Source: an uncultured Bacilli bacterium
GTDB taxonomy: Bacteria > Bacillota_I > Bacilli_A > RF39 > UBA660
DNA length: 10,490 nt
Direction of reading: 5' to 3'
Assembly (NCBI GenBank): GCA_944363995.1
Contig: CALVVV010000043.1
Span: 1-10,490, forward strand
Below the pieces are notes generated by a model. It ran no database searches. It was not told the DNA's origin and was given only the letters and a program-made list of their open reading frames with translations. Position numbers and translations under genes: made by a program. Position 1 is the first letter of the stretch; each line of letters starts with the position of its first letter. This document shows, one piece after another, positions 1 through 5,189 of the stretch.

Positions 1-989
1 CTTGAAAATAAACCAAATTGTTTTTTTCTTTCCATTACTGATATAGCAAATGAATTATAAATAACTATAATACAAGCAATTGAAACTAATGACAAAATAA
101 TAATTATAACCCATGCCATTGAATCTAACATATTAGAATAATTAGATACACCAGAAAAAGCTAACAAGTTATCATTATAATTTAATTGTTCATAATAAAC
201 TGAATCTTCTAAAGTTGATTCATATCCTAAATTTTTAGCTATTATTTCACTATTTTTATAAGTATCTTTTATATTTTTATAAGTAACATAGACACTTAAT
301 ATATCACTAGGTTCTGATACGGTAAAAGCATTATATCCTGGATCTTGATAATCTTCTTGAATATCTCTTGCAATAATACCAACTATTTTATATTTAAATT
401 CTTTAGTATCAATTATGCTTTCTTTTCTTATATTTTGATTAACATCACAAATGTTATCATCACATATATATTCAAAATAATAAGGTGTTTCTCCTAGTAA
501 TATACCATCATCAGATATTCTTTTTCCAATATTTAAAACTATTTCATCTCCAACATTTAATTTAACTTCACCATTAGTGTCTAAATGTTCTGGTATAATT
601 ATTTCATTTTCATTATTGGGTAATCTACCTTCAATTAGTTTTAAATCTTCTAAATATTCTTTAGATGCAGTTAAAACTTTTATATAAGGTTTATAGGAAT
701 TAGTAATCCCTTCATATAGTGAATAACCTAAATTAGATTTATATTTATAATTTAAAACACTATCGTTTTTTGAAATAAAATCTAATTTATTTTTTTCTAC
801 TTCAATAATCACATGATGACTTCCATTATTTTCAATAACCATTTTTACTGAATTATCTCTTAATGTGGAAAATAATAGACCAATTCCCGCCATTAAAGCA
901 GTTGATAAAGTAATACCAATTATTGTCACAATAGTTCTTTTTTTATTTAATTTTAAATGTTTTATAGTTAAATTATTTAATATTTTCAT
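1..989 (-). CDS. FtsX-family ABC transporter permease (5' 329 codons; C-terminus beyond window)
   Basis: This is the membrane subunit expected to partner the ATPase at 1432-2115. The ATG at 989 is preceded by GGAGG nine bases upstream, and the frame stays open to the window edge. The protein has a basic start, a first membrane helix at about 18-40, an extracellular domain of about 250 residues (41-288), and a second helix at about 291-310. Then comes NSFAISVMERKKQFGLFS, the cytoplasmic segment typical of FtsX/MacB permeases before the third helix. The external domain carries the usual GRLPNNENEIIIPEHL-like motif and one close cysteine pair (CDDNIC). Having the large domain between helices 1 and 2 fits MacB/LolC-like topology, not BceB, where the large loop lies between helices 7 and 8. 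Whether it has 4 or 8-10 helices cannot be seen. The family exports or detoxifies peptides and lipids; the substrate is unknown. It has its own promoter, so it is not simply co-transcribed with the ATPase. Confidence 0.9.
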   Translation of the reverse strand, partial: MKILNNLTIKHLKLNKKRTIVTIIGITLSTALMAGIGLLFSTLRDNSVKMVIENNGSHHVIIEVEKNKLDFISKNDSVLNYKYKSNLGYSLYEGITNSYKPYIKVLTASKEYLEDLKLIEGRLPNNENEIIIPEHLDTNGEVKLNVGDEIVLNIGKRISDDGILLGETPYYFEYICDDNICDVNQNIRKESIIDTKEFKYKIVGIIARDIQEDYQDPGYNAFTVSEPSDILSVYVTYKNIKDTYKNSEIIAKNLGYESTLEDSVYYEQLNYNDNLLAFSGVSNYSNMLDSMAWVIIIILSLVSIACIIVIYNSFAISVMERKKQFGLFS

Positions 990-1009
990 ATTTTTCTTCC
1001 TCCACAATA

Positions 1010-1063
1010 ATTGTATTAAATTGTTATTACAATTTAATGACTAAAGTCGTGACAATTTTGTCA
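1010..1063 (-). promoter_or_regulatory. Permease promoter with BceR-like operator
   Basis: Read on the minus strand, a perfect inverted repeat TGACA-AAAT-TGTCA (1063-1050) fits the TNACA-N4-TGTNA box of BceR-like response regulators. Exactly 23 bp downstream is a related site, TCATTAAATTGTAA (1040-1027), which overlaps a weak -35 (TTAAAT, 1037-1032). After a 16 bp spacer comes the -10 TACAAT (1015-1010). The same boxes with the same spacings occur upstream of the ATPase gene. A weak -35 behind an upstream box suggests activator-dependent transcription, presumably by the regulator at 3338-4003. The predicted start near 1003 leaves only about 14 nt of leader, beginning at the ribosome binding site. 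An alternative promoter, TTGTCA-N18-TGTAAT, would place the box over the -35. Confidence 0.6.
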
Positions 1064-1080
1064 TATATATTAATTTGTAG

Positions 1081-1109
1081 TTGACTTTTATTTTGAATTA
1101 ATTTGTAAT
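1081..1109 (+). promoter_or_regulatory. Promoter of the small toxin-like peptide RNA
   Basis: TTGACT (1081-1086), a 17 bp spacer and TGTAAT (1104-1109) form a good sigma-A promoter on the plus strand, opposite to all neighbouring genes. Transcription would start near A1116, giving an RNA of about 200 nt that ends at the terminator at 1289-1317. The promoter faces away from the permease promoter; the BceR-like box (1050-1063) lies 17 bp upstream of its -35, so cross-effects are possible. Confidence 0.55.
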
Positions 1110-1115
1110 TAATTT

Positions 1116-1160
1116 AGAGATATGTTTAATAGTTAGGTGTTTTACTCTGTTTTTAATTTG
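1116..1160 (+). repeat. Left arm of imperfect inverted repeat around the toxin-like gene
   Basis: The 5' end of the predicted toxin RNA (AGAGATATGTTTAAT at 1116-1130, continuing to about 1160) resembles, in the opposite orientation, the block at 1322-1371 inside the antisense RNA. The first 15 bases match at 13 positions. The next stretch (TTAGGTGTTTTACTCT here, TTAAGTGTTTCCTCT there) matches at roughly 20 of 28 positions with small gaps. The two RNAs therefore share homologous sense sequence, as if one promoter-proximal region were an inverted copy of the other, or as if the whole unit were a small insertion with terminal inverted repeats. Confidence 0.45.
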
Positions 1161-1169
1161 TTTTAAGAA

Positions 1170-1207
1170 TGAAGGTGATGTTTATAACCTTCAAAATATA
1201 TGAAAGG
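1170..1207 (+). promoter_or_regulatory. Leader hairpins that can hide the toxin ribosome binding site
   Basis: The leader can form TGAAGGT (1170-1176) paired with ACCTTCA (1187-1193), a perfect 7 bp stem with a 10-base loop. The same CCTTCA (1188-1193) can instead pair with TGAAAGG (1201-1207) if one A bulges out, which buries the Shine-Dalgarno GAAAGGA. These two pairings exclude each other, so the leader could switch between a translatable and a closed form. Sequestering the ribosome binding site in the leader is a known feature of Fst-type toxin RNAs. The structures are drawn by eye, without energy calculation. Confidence 0.45.
1195..1205 (+). repeat. Direct repeat copy in the toxin leader (target of the antisense RNA)
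   Basis: AATATATGAAA here recurs exactly at 1378-1388, in the DNA transcribed from the other strand as the 5' part of the antisense RNA. That RNA therefore carries UUUCAUAUAUU, which can pair with this copy immediately before and overlapping the Shine-Dalgarno GAAAGGA (1202-1208). In par loci, direct repeats (DRa/DRb) do the same job. The repeat is short and AT-rich, so chance remains possible, but its position at both functional sites is telling. Confidence 0.5.
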
Positions 1208-1214
1208 ACAACAT

Positions 1215-1283
1215 ATGAATTTAATCATAATATTTGTGATGATTGTATTTTATACTGTTTTAGCAATAAAAAACAAAGATTAA
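1215..1283 (+). CDS. Small hydrophobic peptide, putative type I toxin (Fst-like locus)
   Basis: This 22-codon frame is on the plus strand, opposite to every neighbour. It begins MNLIIIFVMIV, continues as one hydrophobic segment (residues 3-18, enough for a membrane helix), and ends in a charged tail KNKD. A good Shine-Dalgarno (AAAGGA, 1203-1208) sits six bases before the ATG. An in-frame ATG at 1200 would add five residues but has no ribosome binding site. The stop codon is followed within six bases by a bidirectional terminator, and a convergent antisense RNA starts about 120 bp away. This matches type I toxins such as Fst: a short membrane peptide held silent by an RNA. The peptide is shorter than Fst (33 residues) and I see no clear sequence match to a named family. 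It could instead be a leader peptide or chance frame, but the surrounding signals argue for a real gene. Confidence 0.6.
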   Translation: MNLIIIFVMIVFYTVLAIKNKD

Positions 1284-1288
1284 AAACA

Positions 1289-1317
1289 AAACACCGATCA
1301 TCCTAAGAACGGTGTTT
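1289..1317. terminator. Bidirectional terminator shared by toxin and antitoxin RNAs
   Basis: AAACACCG (1289-1296) pairs perfectly with CGGTGTTT (1310-1317) around a 13-base loop. Read on the minus strand it is followed by TGTTTTT, a fair U tract that would end the antisense RNA and any read-through from the ABC ATPase gene. On the plus strand it is followed by CTCAC, after three T in the stem, which is weaker. It lies six bases past the toxin stop codon. A terminator used by two converging RNAs is characteristic of Fst-type loci. Confidence 0.7.
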
Positions 1318-1321
1318 CTCA

Positions 1322-1371
1322 CATTTAATAAATAGAGGAAACACTTAATCTTCCAAATTAAATGTATCTCT
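1322..1371 (-). repeat. Right arm of imperfect inverted repeat
   Basis: This is the partner of 1116-1160. Read on the minus strand it contains AGAGATACATTTAAT (1371-1357) and then TTAAGTGTTTCCTCT, closely matching the toxin leader in the same sense. It lies within the antisense RNA. I see no transposase and no clear flanking target duplication. Confidence 0.45.
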
Positions 1372-1377
1372 TTTTTT

Positions 1378-1388
1378 AATATATGAAA
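1378..1388 (+). repeat. Direct repeat copy in the antitoxin template
   Basis: This is the second exact copy of AATATATGAAA (first at 1195-1205). Its complement lies near the 5' end of the antisense RNA, within the arm of the 5' hairpin and just beyond it. A weaker second similarity (CAAATTAAATG at 1354-1364 against CAAAATATATG at 1192-1202, 9 of 11) points at the same target area. Confidence 0.45.
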
Positions 1389-1406
1389 TAATTCATATCT
1401 ATATGC

Positions 1407-1435
1407 ATTTTACTATAAATTAATTGGTTTGTCAA
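1407..1435 (-). promoter_or_regulatory. Strong promoter for the antisense antitoxin RNA
   Basis: On the minus strand, TTGACA (1435-1430), a 17 bp spacer and TAAAAT (1412-1407) match the sigma-A consensus at 11 of 12 positions. The -35 contains the TGA stop codon of the ABC ATPase gene, so the promoter is fused to the end of that gene. It is stronger by consensus than the opposing toxin promoter, as expected when an unstable antitoxin RNA must be in excess. Confidence 0.7.
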
Positions 1436-2115
1436 ATATTATTTTTCTCATCACTTATTATTTTACCATCTTCTAAAGTAATTATTCTATCAGCACATAA
1501 CGCTAAATTATGATCGTGAGTAATCATAATAATAGTTTGTTTATATTTTTGATTAGATAGTTTTAATAATTCAATTATCTCACGCCCTGCTTTACTATCT
1601 AAATTACCTGTTGGTTCATCGGCTAATAATAGTGCTGGTCTATTCATTAAAGCCCTACCGATACTAACTCTTTGTTGTTGCCCACCAGATAATTCATTAG
1701 GTAAATGACTTACACGATTACTTAAGCCTAATGTTTCAATTAATTCATTTAAGTATTTTTCATCTGGTTTTTTATTATCTAATAAAATCGGTAAAGTTAT
1801 ATTTTCTTTAATATTTAGTATCGGAATTAAGTTATAAAATTGATAAATTAATCCTACTTGACGACGACGAAAGATTGCTAAATTAGTTTCATTTAATTCG
1901 TATACATCTACGCCATCGACATAAACTTTCCCGCTTGTTGGATGATCGACACCACCTAAAATATGTAATAAAGTCGATTTCCCACTGCCACTACTACCTA
2001 CTATTGCAATAAACTCACCTTTTTCAACTTTAAAACTTACTTTGTCTAATGCTTTTACTAAAGTTTCTCCTTTACCATAATTTTTACACAAATTTTCAAC
2101 TTTTAATATTTCCAT
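1432..2115 (-). CDS. ABC transporter ATPase, LolD/MacB type
   Basis: This 227-residue cytoplasmic ATPase has the full motif set: Walker A GSSGSGKST (40-48), Q-loop Gln92 in YQFYNL, signature LSGGQ (142-146), Walker B LLLADE (162-167) followed by PTGNLD, and switch His200 in ITHD. PTGNLD and the size place it in the LolD/MacB/BceA group, whose partners are FtsX-type permeases. The ATG at 2115 follows GGAAGGAG with seven bases between. The intended permease is almost certainly 1-989, though 442 bp separate them, which is unusual because such pairs are normally adjacent or overlapping. The gene lies 72 bp after the histidine kinase gene, and its own promoter with a BceR-like box fills that gap. 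The likely role is export or removal of an envelope-active compound; no substrate can be read from the sequence. Confidence 0.93.
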   Translation of the reverse strand: MEILKVENLCKNYGKGETLVKALDKVSFKVEKGEFIAIVGSSGSGKSTLLHILGGVDHPTSGKVYVDGVDVYELNETNLAIFRRRQVGLIYQFYNLIPILNIKENITLPILLDNKKPDEKYLNELIETLGLSNRVSHLPNELSGGQQQRVSIGRALMNRPALLLADEPTGNLDSKAGREIIELLKLSNQKYKQTIIMITHDHNLALCADRIITLEDGKIISDEKNNI

Positions 2116-2136
2116 ATTTTTTCTCCTTCCAACATA

Positions 2137-2190
2137 ATTATATTAAATATTTATTACAATTTAATGACTTAATTAATTACAATTTTGTCA
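2137..2190 (-). promoter_or_regulatory. ATPase promoter with BceR-like operator
   Basis: On the minus strand TGACA-AAAT-TGTAA (2190-2177) matches the BceR-type TNACA-N4-TGTAA box exactly and includes the kinase stop codon TGA. A related site TCATTAAATTGTAA (2167-2154) follows 23 bp later and overlaps a weak -35 (TTAAAT, 2164-2159). A 16 bp spacer leads to the -10 TATAAT (2142-2137). The second site is identical to the one at the permease promoter and all spacings are the same, while the bases between differ, so function and not mere recent duplication seems to hold them. The predicted start is near 2130, at the ribosome binding site. Confidence 0.65.
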
Positions 2191-3345
2191 TATATTATAT
2201 TTAAATAATTTTATTGTAAATATACTACCAATATTTTCTTTAGAAGTTACTTCGATAACACCATTTTGTAAATTAATTATTTTTTTTGACATATTAAGGC
2301 CAATGCCGATACTTTCTTTATTGTGATTACCTTTATAAAATCTTTCAAAAATGTGTTTGATATCTTTTTTATTAATACCGTTTCCATTATCAATTATTTT
2401 TATTTCTGTATAAAGCGGATTAGAAATACCTTTTATTTTTATTTCGTCTTTGGTATGTTCACAAGCATTTTTAATTATATTAAGTAATGCTTCAACAGTC
2501 CAATTAATATCGACATTTAAATTAATATTTTCAATATTTTTAATTAATTTAATATTTTTTAATTCTAATAAAACATTAATTGGTTCAATAGCTTTATCAA
2601 TTAATTTGTTTAGTTCTATCTTTTCTTTTTTTAATTTAACAGTTCCACTTTCTAATCTTGATAATTTAAGTAAACTAGTTACTAACCACTCTATTCGTTC
2701 TATTTGATTCTTGTTTTTAATTAAAAATTCTTTTTTAATATTTTCGTTTGATTCATTAGTTAATATATCATTTATCATATACATACTAGTTAAAGGGGTT
2801 TTGATTTGATGAGATATATCTTGTAGTGTTTCTTCTAAATATTTTTTTTCTTTAATTAATAATTCACTTTGTTCTTTTAGTTTAACAGTCATTTTATAGA
2901 TATCATTTTTTAAATTACTTATATCCCCTTCACAATATTCTTTTATATCGATAGAATAATCATCATTTAAAATATTATTCATATATTTATCAATCTTAGT
3001 TATTTTTTTGTAAATGTTTCTAATATAAATATAGTTAATTAAAAATAAAATTAAAGAACTTATTAAACCATATATTAAAATAAAACTATTATTATTTTTA
3101 ATATTAATTAAATTATATTCTTTTATTAAATTGTAACCTATTTCATAATTATCTTTAATTAAATAACTAGAGACAATATCTTCTTTTAAATTAGGATATT
3201 TATTTAACAAATTGCCAATCAAATAACTATCACTAGCAATCAATTTTTTTTCATAATTATTATTTATAATATTAGAAACAAAAAAATAAAATAATACAAT
3301 AATCAAAATAGCAATAGCATTAACTATAAAATATTTTTTAGTCAT
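2188..3345 (-). CDS. Membrane sensor histidine kinase
   Basis: This is the sensor of an OmpR-type two-component system. The protein has 385 residues from the ATG at 3345. The frame opens with GTG at 3354, but AGGTGA lies five bases before the 3345 ATG, and that start gives a compact ATGACTAA overlap with the regulator stop. Membrane helices are at about 5-27 and 88-109, enclosing an extracellular loop of about 60 residues with no recognisable domain. Then come a linker with a coiled-coil look, the phospho-acceptor His179 in SHQIKTPLTS, Asn293 (N box, NACEH), the G1 box DNGNG (319-323), the F box and the G2 box GIGLNMS. The loop is longer than in BceS-type intramembrane kinases (about 25 residues), so this kinase may sense directly instead of relying wholly on the transporter. 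It lies between the regulator and the ATPase. Confidence 0.93.
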   Translation of the reverse strand: MTKKYFIVNAIAILIIVLFYFFVSNIINNNYEKKLIASDSYLIGNLLNKYPNLKEDIVSSYLIKDNYEIGYNLIKEYNLINIKNNNSFILIYGLISSLILFLINYIYIRNIYKKITKIDKYMNNILNDDYSIDIKEYCEGDISNLKNDIYKMTVKLKEQSELLIKEKKYLEETLQDISHQIKTPLTSMYMINDILTNESNENIKKEFLIKNKNQIERIEWLVTSLLKLSRLESGTVKLKKEKIELNKLIDKAIEPINVLLELKNIKLIKNIENINLNVDINWTVEALLNIIKNACEHTKDEIKIKGISNPLYTEIKIIDNGNGINKKDIKHIFERFYKGNHNKESIGIGLNMSKKIINLQNGVIEVTSKENIGSIFTIKLFKYNI

Positions 3346-4003
3346 CACCATCACCTATTTTATAACCAATTCCTCTTACTGTTTTAATAATTTTAGGATT
3401 AGTAATATCATCTTCAATTTTTTCTCTTATTCTTTTAATATAAACAGTTAAAGTATTATCATAAACATATTCTTCATTAACATCCCAAATATTGGCTAAA
3501 ATCTTTTCTCTAGTAAAAACTTGGTTGGGATTTAAGGCTAAAGTTAATAATATTTTATATTCTAAAGCAGTTAAATTAACGTCAACACCATCTTTAAATA
3601 CTTTGGCTTGTTTTAAATCAATTACAATATTTTTAATATTTATAACATCAAAATTATTATTTCTTCTTAAAACATTTTTAATTCTTGATATTAATTCTCT
3701 TGTTTTGAATGGTTTAGTTACATAATCATCAGCCCCCATATCTAACCCCATAACTATAGAAGGCTCTAAATCATTAGCCGTTAAAAAAATAATCGGAATA
3801 TTTTTTCTTTCTTTTATTTTTTTAAATAACTCAAAACCGTTGATATCTGGTAAATTAATATCTAATAAAATTAAGGAAACATTAGCTAATTTATTTAAAC
3901 TATCTAATCCGATTGCTTCAATCACTTCAAATTTTTCATACTCTAAACAATATTTCAAACCACTTCTTATTGTTGCATCATCTTCTATAATCAATATTTT
4001 CAT
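3338..4003 (-). CDS. OmpR-family response regulator
   Basis: This 221-residue DNA-binding regulator is the partner of the following kinase. The receiver domain (about 1-112) has the acidic pocket E7 D8 D9, phospho-acceptor Asp48 in LLDINLP, Thr75 and Lys97 (TKPF). The winged-helix effector domain (about 125-218) carries LTALEYKILLTLALNPNQVFTR and the C-terminal TVRGIGYKI hairpin of the OmpR/PhoB class. The ATG at 4003 has AGGTGA four bases upstream, and the gene ends with an 8 bp overlap into the kinase. It starts only 24 bp after the pilin-like gene, so it may share that transcript. I see no BceR-like box upstream of it. Its probable targets are the twin boxes at 2154-2190 and 1027-1063 (inference from adjacency). 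Confidence 0.95.
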   Translation of the reverse strand: MKILIIEDDATIRSGLKYCLEYEKFEVIEAIGLDSLNKLANVSLILLDINLPDINGFELFKKIKERKNIPIIFLTANDLEPSIVMGLDMGADDYVTKPFKTRELISRIKNVLRRNNNFDVINIKNIVIDLKQAKVFKDGVDVNLTALEYKILLTLALNPNQVFTREKILANIWDVNEEYVYDNTLTVYIKRIREKIEDDITNPKIIKTVRGIGYKIGDGDD

Positions 4004-4027
4004 AAGTTCACCTATTTTATATTAAAT

Positions 4028-5140
4028 TCAACCAATTCTAAATGCGGGAGCAACTCCACATACAGCTGTAGCATAACGGTTTGGCCAAAGACCGAGTGTA
4101 GAAACACGATAAAAATCAGTATCACTATTAAAATTGGCAGAACGTAACCACCAAATATAAGGATTGCCTTGATAATCTTTTATAGCTTTCGCATAATTTT
4201 CGGAATTTACGCCCTCTTTTTTATAATAATCCAATTGCCTTGTCTGATTAGTTACAGTATCATAATTATTTGGAATATCACCCCATATTTCTTTAAGTGT
4301 TAACAAGTATAATTTATTATTGGAAGTAAAATTATTTGTTTCAGTACTACCATGGCTTGATATTGTATAAGTATCTATTATTAGCTTTTGTAGTTCGCTA
4401 GGTAATGAATTGTATATATTATTATTTATAAAATCGTACATTTCACTTCCTGGCCAACCACCTAAATTAGTATTTGTAGAATTCATTTTATATGTCGTTA
4501 TAATATCGACAAACTCAATAACAAAACCACATGCTGTTTGGGAAAACATTTCACTATAGCATTCATCTGCCATTGAGTTATTAGCTACTCTTATTGTAAA
4601 AGTTTCTTCTAAACCATTTGTATAATTAGTCAATTTTACTTCTTTTGTATCACCTACATTATATACGTTCGCATTACCTGATTTTATATTATCTATAATT
4701 GTCTCCCAAGAATCAACAGCAAATGAAACAGTTTCTGGAACAATTACCATCTTATCATTTGAAAGAGTGTATTCGCGATTGTTACTTTCAACAACTAAGA
4801 TTGTTATTTTTCCATTTTCATATACAATATCTTTAACTATAGCATTACCTAAATTAACCATATCTTTTACTTCTGCAATTGTTACACCATCCGCACAAAT
4901 ATCTATTGTTCCATTTAATTCATGCTCAATCGCTTGCATAATGCAGTAATTATTGATACCATTATATATCATATTTGCCTCTGATAAACCAGCTGATTTT
5001 CTAGCTTCTTTTATTATATTTAATACTATTGGTACAGCTATAACGGCTATAATTGCTAATAGAATTATTACAGCTAATAATTCTATTAAGGTAAAAGCTG
5101 ATTTAGATGAAAATTTAGGTTTATTATCTATCAAAAACAT
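4028..5140 (-). CDS. Type IV prepilin-like surface protein with DUF6273-like C-terminus
   Basis: The 370-residue product begins with a class III signal peptide: a short basic leader (KPKFSSKSA), then FTLIELLAVIILLAIIAVIAVP. Cleavage would fall between Ala15 and Phe16, giving mature Glu5 and Pro22 as in type IV pilins and pseudopilins. The -1 residue is Ala where Gly is usual. After the N-terminal helix comes a low-similarity region (about 50-150). The last 220 residues look like DUF6273, with LYLLTLKEIWGD, NPYIWWLRSA (WW at 330-331) and the terminal GVAPAFRIG. That family is common in gut Firmicutes, often on surface proteins; a C-type-lectin-like fold is my guess. No pilus assembly genes, prepilin peptidase or partner pilins are in view. 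ATGGAG lies eight bases before the ATG. The gene precedes the two-component pair, but no functional link is evident. Confidence 0.85.
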   Translation of the reverse strand: MFLIDNKPKFSSKSAFTLIELLAVIILLAIIAVIAVPIVLNIIKEARKSAGLSEANMIYNGINNYCIMQAIEHELNGTIDICADGVTIAEVKDMVNLGNAIVKDIVYENGKITILVVESNNREYTLSNDKMVIVPETVSFAVDSWETIIDNIKSGNANVYNVGDTKEVKLTNYTNGLEETFTIRVANNSMADECYSEMFSQTACGFVIEFVDIITTYKMNSTNTNLGGWPGSEMYDFINNNIYNSLPSELQKLIIDTYTISSHGSTETNNFTSNNKLYLLTLKEIWGDIPNNYDTVTNQTRQLDYYKKEGVNSENYAKAIKDYQGNPYIWWLRSANFNSDTDFYRVSTLGLWPNRYATAVCGVAPAFRIG

Positions 5141-5161
5141 TCTTGTTTCTCCATTCTCTAT

Positions 5162-5189
5162 ATTATAAATAACTATTAATGTTATTTAA
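5162..5189 (-). promoter_or_regulatory. Possible promoter for the pilin-like gene
   Basis: On the minus strand, TTAAAT (5189-5184), a 16 bp spacer and TATAAT (5167-5162) precede the pilin-like ATG by about 20 bp beyond the -10. The -35 is weak and lies in the end of the upstream lipoprotein gene. In such AT-rich DNA a TATAAT alone is weak evidence. No terminator separates this gene from the upstream operon, so read-through from tex is the alternative. Confidence 0.3.

Larger units (their letters stand above)
1284..1400 (-). ncRNA. Putative antisense antitoxin RNA, about 115-120 nt
   Basis: A strong promoter (1435-1407) would start this RNA near A1400, and the shared hairpin at 1317-1289 followed by TGTTTTT would end it. 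The 5' end can fold into a perfect 7 bp hairpin (ATATGAA / TTCATAT, 1398-1381, four-base loop). It carries the complement of the 11-base repeat located at the toxin ribosome binding site. The 3' end is fully complementary to the 3' end of the toxin RNA across the terminator, including the 13-base loop, which on the toxin side contains a YUNR-type CUAA. Convergent RNAs that overlap at a shared terminator and also pair at a separate leader repeat form the par/Fst arrangement. No reading frame of note lies inside it. Boundaries are predictions. Confidence 0.6.

Noticed and set aside
1200..1283. Longer toxin-like frame from ATG 1200 (27 residues)
   Set aside because: No ribosome binding site precedes 1200, and the GAAAGGA would then be inside the gene; the ATG at 1215 is properly spaced from it.
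990..2187. The similar regions upstream of permease and ATPase as a recent duplication or insertion-sequence ends
   Set aside because: Only the operator and promoter elements are shared; the intervening bases differ and no transposase or longer repeat is present, so conserved regulation explains it better.
3345..3354. GTG at 3354 or ATG at 3351 as kinase start
   Set aside because: Both fall in or directly beside the AGGTGA ribosome binding site; the ATG at 3345 is correctly spaced and gives an 8 bp overlap with the regulator stop.
4028..4165. Variable region of a diversity-generating retroelement in the 3' end of the pilin-like gene
   Set aside because: The C-terminal WWLRS domain might be lectin-like, but there is no second near-copy of this segment, no reverse transcriptase and no adenine-substitution pattern in the window.
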